This document shows positions 16,294-24,315 of a DNA stretch of 60,781 nucleotides, piece by piece. The stretch is from Bdellovibrionales bacterium (GTDB lineage: Bacteria; Bdellovibrionota; Bdellovibrionia; Bdellovibrionales; JAMPXM01). The notes beneath the pieces are model-generated. The model saw only the letters and a list, made by a program, of their open reading frames with translations. It ran no database searches and was not told where the DNA came from. Numbering within the stretch: position 1 is the stretch's first letter; each line of letters starts with the position of its first letter. Position numbers and translations under genes: made by a program. The stretch is taken from the NCBI GenBank assembly GCA_005808505.1, contig SYLX01000091.1, forward strand, positions 1 to 60,781, in the 5' to 3' direction.

Positions 16294-16557
16294 ATGAAAA
16301 CATTCGCGTTTGCACTCATCGCTCTTTTCGCAACGGCCGCGCAAGCACAAGGCAACTACACAAAAGCTTGCGGAACTCTTTCGATGAACGAATTCACGTC
16401 GAAGGTGACACTCAACACGAACTCGGGCGAAGTTGAGCTCGAGAATCTGAGCACGATCGCTTATTCCGAAGGTCACTTCATCTGCGTGAGCGGATACGAA
16501 GACAAATCGTTCTCGGGAAAGAAGACGATCAAAGTCATGATCGCGGAATCGAACTAA
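16294..16557 (+). CDS. Small secreted protein downstream of exported Fic
   Basis: An 87-residue precursor with a signal peptide (MKTFAFALIALFATAAQA) leaving about 69 mature residues, probably beta-rich, with two Cys (TKACGTLS and HFICVSGY) that could form a disulphide. It begins 11 bases after the fic stop; AAGGA at 16281 gives 8-base spacing to ATG 16294, better than ATG 16288. A strong terminator follows, so fic and this gene form a two-gene unit. No family recognised. It could be a partner, inhibitor or immunity factor, which is inference from position and matched export. Confidence 0.75.
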   Translation: MKTFAFALIALFATAAQAQGNYTKACGTLSMNEFTSKVTLNTNSGEVELENLSTIAYSEGHFICVSGYEDKSFSGKKTIKVMIAESN

Positions 16558-16561
16558 AAAT

Positions 16562-16590
16562 AAAAAGGGACCCAGACGGGTCCCCTTTTT
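16562..16590. terminator. Bidirectional Rho-independent terminator
   Basis: GGGACCC-AGAC-GGGTCCC stem flanked by AAAAA on the left and TTTTT on the right, between the fic operon (+) and the FHA gene (-). Confidence 0.92.
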
Positions 16591-16615
16591 CGTTCACGCT
16601 CTCTGACAGCCGTTC

Positions 16616-18112
16616 TTAGTTCGCTTTGAACAAGAAGGGGTAGGAGACGTTAACTTGCGTTCCGCCTTTAGGTTGCGGGAACGTCCAGCTTGCCATACGA
16701 CGCATGATACAACCTTCAACCATCGCGCTCTTCAGAGTCGAGTTCTCAACTCGTTGAGCTGCAACTTCACCCTGCGCACCGATCGTGAACTTCACGAGAA
16801 CTTTCCCGTAAAGATCCGGGTTCGAGCTGAGCTGACGCTCGTAGCAGTAACGGATTTGACCGAGGTTGCGGCGAATAACTTCCGCAATCGCATCGCGGTC
16901 GAGACCGCCTTCGATCACCGTTTCTTCGTCGACCATCGCTACGATGTCACCCGAACCAACCGAGCCGCCAGCCAAAGCTGTTCCGCCCTTATAGTCGCCC
17001 GTGCCGCCCGCTTTACCCTTTGTAGCAACGCCGCCGAGTTTGAAGCTAGGTCCTTCTTTCGCCGCTGATCCGCCACCGCCCGTAGTCGATGTGCCGGTGC
17101 TGAAGAAAGCGCGACCCGAACCTTCTTTATCGGGAGCCACACCTTGAGCGGCCACCATGATGCCTTGCTTATTGGCGCGCTTCGCGATTTTGCCGACGAG
17201 GTTGCTCAAGCCCGACTTACGAAGGCTCGTGAGAGCAGCTGTTGCCTTCTCCGAAACCTTCGGAGCCGTCGACTCTTCAGGAGCCGAGTTCTTCGCAACT
17301 TGCACTTGAGGAGCTTCCGTCGTCCCGCCAGCTTTTGCTTTAGCGGTCTTCGTGATTTTTTGTGCTTCGACTTTCTTCTTCTGAATCGCTTTCGCGTTAT
17401 AGATGATGTCGAGCGATTTCTTGTCGAGCGCGACTTCAGGTTTCTTTTCGGGAGCCAAACGACCGCCGATCAAAACCGATCCGATCAAGAACAAGAAGAC
17501 GAGAACCGCCAACACGAGCGGCTTACGAAGGTCGCGGTCGAACTCCAACTGCTCAGCCGCAATCATCTCTTGTTTCGAGACTAAGCGTTGCTGGATTTCG
17601 ACGACGCCGACTTTTGTTTTGATCCACTTGCCATCTTGCGGAGCCGGAAGTTTCGCAACCCGCTCGCCATCGTTGTAAGAGAACGACTCTTTGGCATCGA
17701 GGACTTTTGTTTCGAGAACTTTTCCTTTGGGCGAACGCACGACAACCTGGTGGTGCGTCAGCGCGCCTGTCGCTTCAGTCACTTCGTTGAAGAGCTCTGT
17801 TTTGCGCTCTTTCGCGAAGAGTTGAATGACGTGGCCTGCAATTTCAACTTGAGTTGCGCCGTCGACTTTGGCTTCCGAAACGACTTGGCCATTGACCTTA
17901 ACGTTTTCGGATCCGCTGATATCGCAGATGTACCAACCCGTCTCGCGCAAACGGAGAGCCGCGTGGCAACCCTTGACGTCTTCGCCCGCGATGCGCAAGT
18001 CAGCCTCATCGGAAGAACCGATGACGAACAGTTTACGTGTCGCCTTCACGCGAAGTTTCTTCGATTGCTTCTCGCCGCGTTTATGTTCTAGCAGAATTTC
18101 CGGCAATCCCAT
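16616..18112 (-). CDS. FHA-domain membrane protein with AgmX/TonB-like C-terminal domain
   Basis: A 498-residue inner-membrane protein. Residues 1-105 form an FHA domain (FVIGSSDEADLRIAGEDVKGCHAAL and the beta-strand end), which binds phosphothreonine peptides. A membrane helix lies near 195-212 (PLVLAVLVFLFLIGSVLIGG), then a Lys/Ala-rich periplasmic linker with Gly-rich segments, and finally the AgmX/PglI C-terminal domain, with VIRRNLGQIRYCYERQL and ASWTFPQPKGG, that resembles TonB's. This domain usually receives energy from ExbB/ExbD pairs and touches the outer membrane. It is the last gene of the TolQ-ExbD-ExbD-FHA run, which supports a role as force transducer. In Myxococcus, AgmX works in gliding motility. 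Confidence 0.85.
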   Translation of the reverse strand: MGLPEILLEHKRGEKQSKKLRVKATRKLFVIGSSDEADLRIAGEDVKGCHAALRLRETGWYICDISGSENVKVNGQVVSEAKVDGATQVEIAGHVIQLFAKERKTELFNEVTEATGALTHHQVVVRSPKGKVLETKVLDAKESFSYNDGERVAKLPAPQDGKWIKTKVGVVEIQQRLVSKQEMIAAEQLEFDRDLRKPLVLAVLVFLFLIGSVLIGGRLAPEKKPEVALDKKSLDIIYNAKAIQKKKVEAQKITKTAKAKAGGTTEAPQVQVAKNSAPEESTAPKVSEKATAALTSLRKSGLSNLVGKIAKRANKQGIMVAAQGVAPDKEGSGRAFFSTGTSTTGGGGSAAKEGPSFKLGGVATKGKAGGTGDYKGGTALAGGSVGSGDIVAMVDEETVIEGGLDRDAIAEVIRRNLGQIRYCYERQLSSNPDLYGKVLVKFTIGAQGEVAAQRVENSTLKSAMVEGCIMRRMASWTFPQPKGGTQVNVSYPFLFKAN

Positions 18113-18181
18113 TTTAACCTCTCACGACTTCCTGGTTCGATCCGCACGGTCTTCCAATCCGCACAGCATTCAGCTCGTCAC

Positions 18182-18697
18182 TCAGTCCTTGGTGACGACC
18201 GCGATCTTGACGTCCGAGTAACCGGCCATCATCGATGTGTACATGACTTTCCGGAGAAGCTCGTAAGGCAGGTGGCGATCCGCCTGCATGATCACTTTTC
18301 CGTCGAACTCGATCTCTTCGTTCACCGAAGCGATCTGGCGCGCTTTCTGCGCCTGACCATCGAGTTCGTTATACAGAGAACGGATGAACTGCGTGTCGCT
18401 AGCATCGACGTCTTTCACGTCGAGGATGCCTTGATTGAGGTCCACGATCTTCTTATCGTCGACGAAGATTCCAACCTTCGACACGACGAGCTTCAAGACG
18501 TCTTGCGGGTCTTTTGCGCTCGTTGATGCCGGAAGCGTCAACTTATCGCTCGGAGTGATGTTCACCGGGCTCGTCGAGTAACTCTTCAAGAGAAACACGA
18601 GGAGGATGACGAACATGTCGACCATCGACGTGATCTGAATCTTGAACGTCGAAGGCGAGCGTTTATCCATGTATTTTTTAAAGCCACGTCTTCCCAT
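18182..18697 (-). CDS. ExbD/TolR-family proton-channel subunit (second)
   Basis: A 171-residue subunit with a short cytoplasmic N-terminus, one membrane helix (MVDMFVILLVFLLKSYS) that carries the conserved proton-path Asp of MVD, and a periplasmic domain ending in HLPYELLRKVMYTSMMAGY, the peptidoglycan/partner-binding fold of the family. ATG 18697 stands 6 bases after GGGAGG; its upstream neighbour ends at 18700. Together with the first ExbD and TolQ it should form a proton-driven motor. Two non-identical ExbD subunits are also found in the Agl gliding motor of Myxococcus. Confidence 0.9.
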   Translation of the reverse strand: MGRRGFKKYMDKRSPSTFKIQITSMVDMFVILLVFLLKSYSTSPVNITPSDKLTLPASTSAKDPQDVLKLVVSKVGIFVDDKKIVDLNQGILDVKDVDASDTQFIRSLYNELDGQAQKARQIASVNEEIEFDGKVIMQADRHLPYELLRKVMYTSMMAGYSDVKIAVVTKD

Positions 18698-18699
18698 GA

Positions 18700-19242
18700 T
18701 CAACCTCCCGCTACGTTGCCAAAGACAACGTCAGGGAAAAGAAGGTTCGTTTCGATGTCTTTACCCGCCTCGTCTTTGAAGACGATCTTGGGCTCACCCG
18801 AGTTCATGACGCGTACACGGTCCATTGTGTGAACGATGTCTTCGAGCGGAACCGCTTCATCCGGGTTCAGCTCGACGCGGAACACGTCAGGGTAGTTTTT
18901 CTTGATGTTCATAGTCTCTTTGTGGAGACCATCGAGGTCGAACTTGTCGCCCTTCATGGCTACCACCGTTTCCTTCGTTTCACCTTTGTCTGTGATGACG
19001 AAGCGATATCCTGCCTGCTTCGAAACATGGAGCGCGACTTGAACCACGTCTTTGTTCTTCTCATTGGCCGCCGCAATCGCTTTTTCAACCGCTTGCGGAA
19101 TTGGCGTCTCGATGACCGTCACGTGGACAAACGCGACGGAGAGAAGGAGCATGGGGACGATCGACACGATGATGTCGAGCATCGGCGCCAGGTTCAGCTC
19201 GAATGTTGCGTCTTCGACGCGGGAACTAAAGTTTTTTCTCAT
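18700..19242 (-). CDS. ExbD/TolR-family proton-channel subunit (first)
   Basis: A 180-residue ExbD-like protein. The membrane helix APMLDIIVSIVPMLLLSVAF contains the conserved Asp, and the periplasmic region includes EDIVHTMDRVRVM, the family's C-terminal helix. The periplasmic part differs from the partner ExbD at 18182, so the two likely have separate positions in the complex. It follows the TolQ gene by 52 bases and meets the next gene nearly end to start. Confidence 0.9.
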   Translation of the reverse strand: MRKNFSSRVEDATFELNLAPMLDIIVSIVPMLLLSVAFVHVTVIETPIPQAVEKAIAAANEKNKDVVQVALHVSKQAGYRFVITDKGETKETVVAMKGDKFDLDGLHKETMNIKKNYPDVFRVELNPDEAVPLEDIVHTMDRVRVMNSGEPKIVFKDEAGKDIETNLLFPDVVFGNVAGG

Positions 19243-19294
19243 GGCTCATGCCTCGGTCTTAAGTTTTCGTTCCGAAGATTCAGTCAGGCCGGAA

Positions 19295-19999
19295 TCAAAC
19301 AGCTTTGCCAGTGGTCGGGCGTGCTTTCTTGTCAGTCACTGCAGTCGGGTAAGCGACTTGCGCGTGGAACTGACCGAAGTCACGGCTCTTCAAGAGCTCA
19401 ATCAGCTTCGCCGAGTTACGGTCGATTTCGCTGAAGAGTTTGCCTTGGCGAGCGTGGAGGAACGAGTAGAAGAACATGACCGGGATGGCGACCAAAAGAC
19501 CAGCAGCTGTCGCATGCATGGCGAGCGAGATACCGTCAGCAAGGAGCGTTTGCTTTTGCGAAGGGTCCGCGAAGCTTACCGCTTTGAAGGACATGATCAG
19601 ACCAACAACCGTACCCAAGAGACCTACGAGAGTAACGACGTTAGAAGTCATCGCGAGGTAGCTGAGGTTGCGCGAAAGGCCGGGAGCCACTTCGCTAGCG
19701 GCGATATCAAGCGATTGTTCGATAGCGTGATCGTCACGATCCGAGCGCTCGAGGATCCGCTTAGCAACGTGTGCCAAGGGCTTTTTGTCGTTAGCCGCGC
19801 AAAGCGTGATCGCTTCGTCGATCTTATCGGCTTCAACGAGCTTCATGACTTTTGCCGTGAATCCGTCAGCGTCGAGCGAGTATGTGAAGTAAAGAGCCTT
19901 CGTGCGCTCGATGATCAGCGCGAGGCCAAAGAGGCCAAGCAATCCGATTACGGCGTCGATCAGGTAGAAATCAACAGCGATCTTCATCAGTGAGTCCAT
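19295..19999 (-). CDS. TolQ/ExbB/MotA-family proton channel
   Basis: A 234-residue inner-membrane subunit with an N-terminal helix (IDAVIGLLGLFGLALIIERT), a long cytoplasmic section, and two C-terminal helices; the conserved Thr of the proton path is in LVGLLGTVVGLIMSF, and LAMHATAAGLLVAIPVMFFYSF is the last helix. In the family, five copies surround the ExbD dimer. I prefer ATG 19999 (MDSLMKIAVDFYLI) with GGGGGA upstream over a start ten codons earlier. Its leader of 208 bases to the PilZ gene may hold the promoter of the motor genes. Confidence 0.9.
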   Translation of the reverse strand: MDSLMKIAVDFYLIDAVIGLLGLFGLALIIERTKALYFTYSLDADGFTAKVMKLVEADKIDEAITLCAANDKKPLAHVAKRILERSDRDDHAIEQSLDIAASEVAPGLSRNLSYLAMTSNVVTLVGLLGTVVGLIMSFKAVSFADPSQKQTLLADGISLAMHATAAGLLVAIPVMFFYSFLHARQGKLFSEIDRNSAKLIELLKSRDFGQFHAQVAYPTAVTDKKARPTTGKAV

Positions 20000-20207
20000 G
20001 TACGTCCCCCTTAAGGTCTTAAATTTCAAAAGTGTTAAAGCGTTTTACTAAAATCAAAGTCGCGGAAGACTTGAGAGAGCACGGACCCTTGTGCGGAGGG
20101 TTTTACCCGGATCTCTTGGTTTCCGCGCTTCACTCGGGAGGGTACATTCAGCAGGTAGAGCGAAGGCTGGAGCTAAATTTTTCGGACCGAAATCGAGAAA
20201 CGGCTTG

Positions 20208-21194
20208 TTAGCCGGCTCTTTCAAAGTATTCGCGAACCGTTGGCTCAGCTGAGCCGTCTACTTTCAGAAATCTCACCGCATAACGAACCGGAGACTTCAC
20301 GCCGCGAACCTCTTTCGAGAACCGCTTTCCTACGATTTCACCGAGCGCGTTGAACGCCGGCAATCCATCGTGGGGAGCAAAGTGCAAACGGACGACTTGG
20401 CCAGGAACGAGAGTCGAGTTTTCAATGATCACGCCTGATCCGCCGGCGCTCGCTTCAAACGCGTGGCCCATCCAAACCGAGCGATCATCGTGAACGATCA
20501 CTTCGCTCTCGAAAGGAACGCGCGTGAATTGGCGACGGAAGAAGACGTCTGCATCCTTGTTCACCTTGCCGGCGAGCTCGCGGATTTTTTGGGGCTGGAA
20601 CGCTTCGTGTTCAGCGATCCGGACCCACTCAGGCATGCCTTCTTTCCAGACGAAGTCGAAGTCGTAGACCGACTTCTCTTGCAGCGCTCTCACGAGGCCG
20701 TAGTATGAGAATGGTCCGTAGCGATTCGTGCCTTTTTGCACGTACCACTCTTCACCGGGTGCTGCCATGTGCGCAGCCGAAACCGAAGTAAGATTCACAT
20801 TCGACATTTGAACCGTTTGCTCGACAGCCTGAGCTAACGATTGAACGCCTTCGGGCTGAACGGGTGCGGGTGTCGGTTGAGTTGCGAGCTTCAGCTCGGG
20901 CTTCGCCGTCACCGGCGCCGCTGTAGCTGTAGCTGTCGTAACCGATGCCGACGCCGACTCCGTTTTCTTCGGAGGAGCCGCTTTGGGTTTTGCTTGGCGC
21001 AAACGCTCTTTTAAAGCCTCGCACTCCAAGAGCGGAATCCAGTCAGCACGATTGTCGTCATAAACGAAATCGGTGACCGCGATTTCCGAGCGCCCCAACT
21101 TCTCGGCGATCTGATCGATCGTCCAAGGTCCGAGGTTCTCCTCTCCCTTAGCGACGTAGAACTCGACCTGCGCTTTCGAATTTGTTTCTGACAT
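20208..21194 (-). CDS. Tandem GYF_2 plus PilZ-domain protein
   Basis: A 328-residue cytoplasmic protein. Residues about 9-62 (FYVAKGEENLGPWTIDQIAEKL) and 148-205 (EEWYVQKGTNRYGPFSYYGLVRAL) are two GYF_2 domains, which bind proline-rich or linear peptides, joined by an Ala/Thr/Pro-rich linker. Residues about 215-325 are a PilZ domain with the c-di-GMP RxxxR motif RQFTR near 218 and a variant of the D/NxSxxG motif, EASAGG. The first position of that second motif is Glu, which may weaken ligand binding. In AgmX of Myxococcus a GYF_2 domain occurs beside a TonB-like end, so the placement next to the TolQ-ExbD-AgmX genes is telling. Confidence 0.85.
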   Translation of the reverse strand: MSETNSKAQVEFYVAKGEENLGPWTIDQIAEKLGRSEIAVTDFVYDDNRADWIPLLECEALKERLRQAKPKAAPPKKTESASASVTTATATAAPVTAKPELKLATQPTPAPVQPEGVQSLAQAVEQTVQMSNVNLTSVSAAHMAAPGEEWYVQKGTNRYGPFSYYGLVRALQEKSVYDFDFVWKEGMPEWVRIAEHEAFQPQKIRELAGKVNKDADVFFRRQFTRVPFESEVIVHDDRSVWMGHAFEASAGGSGVIIENSTLVPGQVVRLHFAPHDGLPAFNALGEIVGKRFSKEVRGVKSPVRYAVRFLKVDGSAEPTVREYFERAG

Positions 21195-21564
21195 AGAGTT
21201 CTTCCCTGCCTTACCCCGACTTCATCGACTGCACCCCGGTTTTCTTTAGGCGGTTCGAGCGCTTGTGCCATCTTGGTTCGAGAATGACGCATGAATCTCA
21301 AAAATTTCTGCTAGTTCACGGAAATTCAAAAAAAACCGTCTAATCACCTGACAGCTTCGATCCTTTCTCGTTTTGAGAATGTCGCTCAAAGTGTCGAAAG
21401 CCTTAACGGATCTAGCTTTGAGGCCGCCTTGGCCAACGGCCTGATTTAGAGTCGCGGCTCTTCCCGATTTCTGAAAAAAGAGGAGGATGAATAGAGATCC
21501 TAAAATTTAAGCATCTAGAAGAGCGTCTAGGTGAGCCTTGGCGAAGCATTACCCAGGAGGGGTT
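21195..21564. other. Intergenic region between divergent PilZ and subtilisin genes
   Basis: A 370-base stretch that should hold the promoters of both divergent genes. The right end has the AGGAGGGG ribosome-binding site for ATG 21565. I saw no convincing -35/-10 pair, hairpin or repeat, and only a seven-codon opening at 21487 with no usable spacing. Confidence 0.6.
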
Positions 21565-23088
21565 ATGAGAAGACCGTTGTCTTTCTCTCTCGTTGTCGTC
21601 CTTTCAGCTTGTGCGAAAGGAGGTGGCGGCGAAACTCCGCAAGCCAATCACAACCTCGCTTGTCCAGTAACACCCAAGGCATCGATGATGTCCGCAATCC
21701 AAGCGGGTGAACCCCAAGACCCTTTCGCGATTCGCGGAAAAGTCTTGCTGAACGAAGACGAAGCAGGAATCCAATCCGAGCGCACACTCAATGCCGGAAC
21801 TGAACTCGTCGTTCTGACTCAACCCAACTGCGATCTTCCCGGTGCTCTCTCGAAACAACTCGAAGGAGATCAGAACCAACGATTCCGGTCTTGGACTCTC
21901 AAGAGCCCGACGACTCTTGCGAAGGTCTCAAAGCTAGCGGAGAAAGATGAATGCGTTCTTGGCGTGGCCGATGGCAGTACCGCTTACACGACCGAGGTTG
22001 ACCCACGAGCGGCACAACAAGCTCACCTCCAGCGGCTCGAAATCGAACCTGCACTCCCTCTCGTGTACGCGGCGCCTTTCGAAAAAGACGTCACGATCGC
22101 GATCATCGATACGGGCATCACGCTTGAGCACGAAGACTTGAAAGAAGCCTTGTGGATCAACGATGGTGAGATCCCTGGCAATGGTTTGGATGATGACGGC
22201 AATGGCTACATCGATGACGTGAATGGATTTAACTTCGCGGCGAATACCGGAAGCCCCAAACACGTTGGCACTTGGTCGGGTCGGCAACACGGAACGCACG
22301 TTGCCGGACTAGCAGCTGCGGTTCGCGATAACGGAGTTGGCATCTCGGGCATTATGGGCTCAGGCGCAAAGATCATGGCGTTGAACGTGTTCGGTGAGAA
22401 TCCTGGCGCGAGCGTGAAGAACATCGCAAACGCGATCGTCTATGCGGCCGACAATGGAGCCGATGTCATCAACATGAGTCTCGGCGGCCGTGGTCGCAGC
22501 GCTGCCTATGAATCAGCTTTGGCTTACGCGATCAAAAAAGGAGTCACGGTCTTTGCGGCGGCAGGAAACGCCTCGCAAAAAATTGGCCCTGAGAACTTTG
22601 CTTCGCCTGCGTCTTACTCGCCGGGTCTTTCCGGCATGCTTTCGGTTGCCTCGATGGACACCGTGAACATGAACTTGTCTCGCTTTTCGAACTACAGCTC
22701 AACGGAAGTTGAGCTTGCAACTTACGGTTCCGAAGATTCAGTGAAGCGACTGGGTCTTCTCTCAACTTGGATTGGTGGATCGTTCAAACTCTACGACCGC
22801 ATTCAAGGTACTTCGATGGCATCACCCGTCGCGGCCGGAGCTGGGGGTTTAGCGATTCGCATGCTGCGTGCGCGTGGTTACTCGCCGAGCCCTGCAACGA
22901 TCGAAGGGATTCTGCAAGTATCAGCTCAATCTCTGCCGCAGCTTCTGAGCTACGTCGTTGATGGTCAGTCGCTGAACTTGCGCACGCTCGCTGAGTACAT
23001 CGACAAGAATTATCCTGTCGTGACTTCTTCCGAAAAGCCGATTGATCCAGGGGCCCCGCAGAGAACCGAGAAAGCCTGCGCGAACTGA
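21565..23088 (+). CDS. Subtilisin-like S8 serine protease, lipoprotein
   Basis: Exported protease of 507 residues. The N-terminus MRRPLSFSLVVVLSAC is a lipoprotein signal with lipobox LSAC. The triad is complete: Asp182 in IIDTGI, His242 in QHGTHVAG and Ser417 in GTSMASPVAAG, with the oxyanion Asn region AAAGNAS between them. Residues 20-165 form an N-terminal region with inhibitor-like pro-domain length. The segment NDGEIPGNGLDDDGNGYIDD is an Asp/Gly-rich calcium-type loop common in bacterial S8 enzymes. ATG 21565 follows AGGAGGGG. The gene converges on the pseudopilin-head operon with only 4 bases between stops. Confidence 0.92.
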   Translation: MRRPLSFSLVVVLSACAKGGGGETPQANHNLACPVTPKASMMSAIQAGEPQDPFAIRGKVLLNEDEAGIQSERTLNAGTELVVLTQPNCDLPGALSKQLEGDQNQRFRSWTLKSPTTLAKVSKLAEKDECVLGVADGSTAYTTEVDPRAAQQAHLQRLEIEPALPLVYAAPFEKDVTIAIIDTGITLEHEDLKEALWINDGEIPGNGLDDDGNGYIDDVNGFNFAANTGSPKHVGTWSGRQHGTHVAGLAAAVRDNGVGISGIMGSGAKIMALNVFGENPGASVKNIANAIVYAADNGADVINMSLGGRGRSAAYESALAYAIKKGVTVFAAAGNASQKIGPENFASPASYSPGLSGMLSVASMDTVNMNLSRFSNYSSTEVELATYGSEDSVKRLGLLSTWIGGSFKLYDRIQGTSMASPVAAGAGGLAIRMLRARGYSPSPATIEGILQVSAQSLPQLLSYVVDGQSLNLRTLAEYIDKNYPVVTSSEKPIDPGAPQRTEKACAN

Positions 23089-23092
23089 CCGA

Positions 23093-23482
23093 TCACTTCT
23101 GTTCTGAAAAGATATCTCGATCGGTGCCTTCGCCGCCTTCTTTTCCATCGGCACCGAGCGAGAGAATTCGGTACCCCTCACCGCTTGTTTCGTAAATAAA
23201 AGGGCGCTGCCAAGGATCATTGATATCAAGAGCCGTTTTATCGACCGGCTGCCAGCAAGTGCTCTGAGCAAACAGGTCCGCTAAGGCTGCCGGAAACTTC
23301 CCGCACTTATCTTTGAAATCACCGAGTGTTGTTTCGATCGCCGCTAGAGACGTTGCGGTCTGTTTCACAGCATCGGATTCAATCCTCGCAACCGCGACGG
23401 TACGCTGATTGACGACGTAGTAGATGCCTGCGCCAGCAAGAATCAAAGTTACGGCAATGATGATCCAGCTTTTTGCACTCAT
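23093..23482 (-). CDS. Membrane-anchored GspG-head-like protein, copy 3
   Basis: A 129-residue protein with one N-terminal helix (SWIIIAVTLILAGAGIYYVV) and a periplasmic part. The C-terminal YRILSLGADGKEGGEGTDRDI is the calcium-binding loop seen in the major pseudopilin GspG of type II secretion, and NDPWQRPFIYE matches the GspG DPWG.PY strand. Yet it lacks the short charged leader, cleavage Gly and Glu5 (GFTLIE) of pilins, so a prepilin peptidase should not process it. It shares C-x2-FP..L..L..x..CW with its two upstream neighbours. ATG 23482 has GGAG 7 bases before it. Function unknown. Confidence 0.8.
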   Translation of the reverse strand: MSAKSWIIIAVTLILAGAGIYYVVNQRTVAVARIESDAVKQTATSLAAIETTLGDFKDKCGKFPAALADLFAQSTCWQPVDKTALDINDPWQRPFIYETSGEGYRILSLGADGKEGGEGTDRDIFSEQK

Positions 23483-23494
23483 GCATTTCTCCAA

Positions 23495-23905
23495 CTAGTT
23501 TAACTGAAATCTTTGAGCGATATCTTCGCTTTGGTCCACTCCACCCTCTTGTCCATCTGAACCGAGTGAAGTGAGTTCAAATCCGTTATCGATTTTACGA
23601 TAACGAAGTGGGTTGCCCCACCCGTCTTTGAGATGCTCTTGATCGAATTTATCTGCAGGCCAGCAACTTTTGGCCAACAACAAACTCGCAAGCTCGTTAG
23701 GCAGCTCATTACAGGCGGCGTGAAATTTTTTAATCGCTTTTGCGGTTTCATCAATGCTCGTACCCGTCACCACTCGTCCCACTCGATTCACTTTGTCCGT
23801 CATGATGATTTTTGTTCGATGAGCTAAGTAGGCGATAATCGAAAGGTACACGCTGGCGCCAATCAGCACCGTAAGAACTGCTAGTTGCCAAGGTTTGAGT
23901 TTCAT
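23495..23905 (-). CDS. Membrane-anchored GspG-head-like protein, copy 2
   Basis: A 136-residue paralogue of its neighbours: N-terminal helix WQLAVLTVLIGASVYLSIIAYLA, then CNELPNELASLLLAKSCW, KDGWGNPLRYR and ELTSLGSDGQEGGVDQSEDI, in the same order as in GspG C-terminal domains. It overlaps the upstream copy by 4 bases. The membrane segment does not look like a pilin alpha-helix (no GFTLIE), so the protein probably stays as a bitopic inner-membrane protein with its head outside. Confidence 0.82.
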   Translation of the reverse strand: MKLKPWQLAVLTVLIGASVYLSIIAYLAHRTKIIMTDKVNRVGRVVTGTSIDETAKAIKKFHAACNELPNELASLLLAKSCWPADKFDQEHLKDGWGNPLRYRKIDNGFELTSLGSDGQEGGVDQSEDIAQRFQLN

Positions 23906-24315
23906 TTCGTCGAGCTGCCCGCGATCAAATCCCGATCAAACTCGTCGCCACCTTCTTTGCCATCAGCACCAAGAGAACGGAGCGTGTAACTTGCTCCTTC
24001 CGCTTTGTACTGAATAGGTCGGCTCCAGCCGTCGATCATGACGTCGGAGTCTAAGGTCGGCGGCCTCCAACAAGGAGCTTCTTTCGTGAGTTCATTCAAC
24101 TCAGACGGAAGTTTTGAGCACGCTTTCTGAAATGCTTCAAGCTGCTCTTTGAGAGTGGTCATTCGGTTTTCCGTCGTGACGACCCTGAACCTTTTGAAGT
24201 CGTCAGGCTCCTGCAACTTCAAAAGGCCGTAGAGCAAATAAAAGCCCGCCGCGATCACGACGGGTGCAATCATCAGTTTGATGAATTTTTTCTTCTGCTT
24301 TTCTTCAGGACTCAT
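23902..24315 (-). CDS. Membrane-anchored GspG-head-like protein, copy 1
   Basis: A 137-residue protein: basic start (MSPEEKQKKKFIKLM), helix APVVIAAGFYLLYGLL, then CSKLPSELNELTKEAPCW, DGWSRPIQYK and TLRSLGADGKEGGDEFDRDL. These are the same conserved points as in the two downstream copies. The ATG at 24315 overlaps the prolyl oligopeptidase stop as ATGA, so the peptidase and the three heads are one translational unit; a GTG at 24348 would run deep into the peptidase and is less likely. Confidence 0.8.
   Translation of the reverse strand: MSPEEKQKKKFIKLMIAPVVIAAGFYLLYGLLKLQEPDDFKRFRVVTTENRMTTLKEQLEAFQKACSKLPSELNELTKEAPCWRPPTLDSDVMIDGWSRPIQYKAEGASYTLRSLGADGKEGGDEFDRDLIAGSSTK

Noticed and set aside
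19052-19993. 313-residue open frame on the + strand
   Set aside because: It lies opposite the TolQ and ExbD genes, which have clear family motifs and ribosome-binding sites.
21487-21510. Seven-codon mini-gene after GAGGAGG
   Set aside because: The ribosome-binding site abuts the ATG with no spacing, so initiation is not expected.
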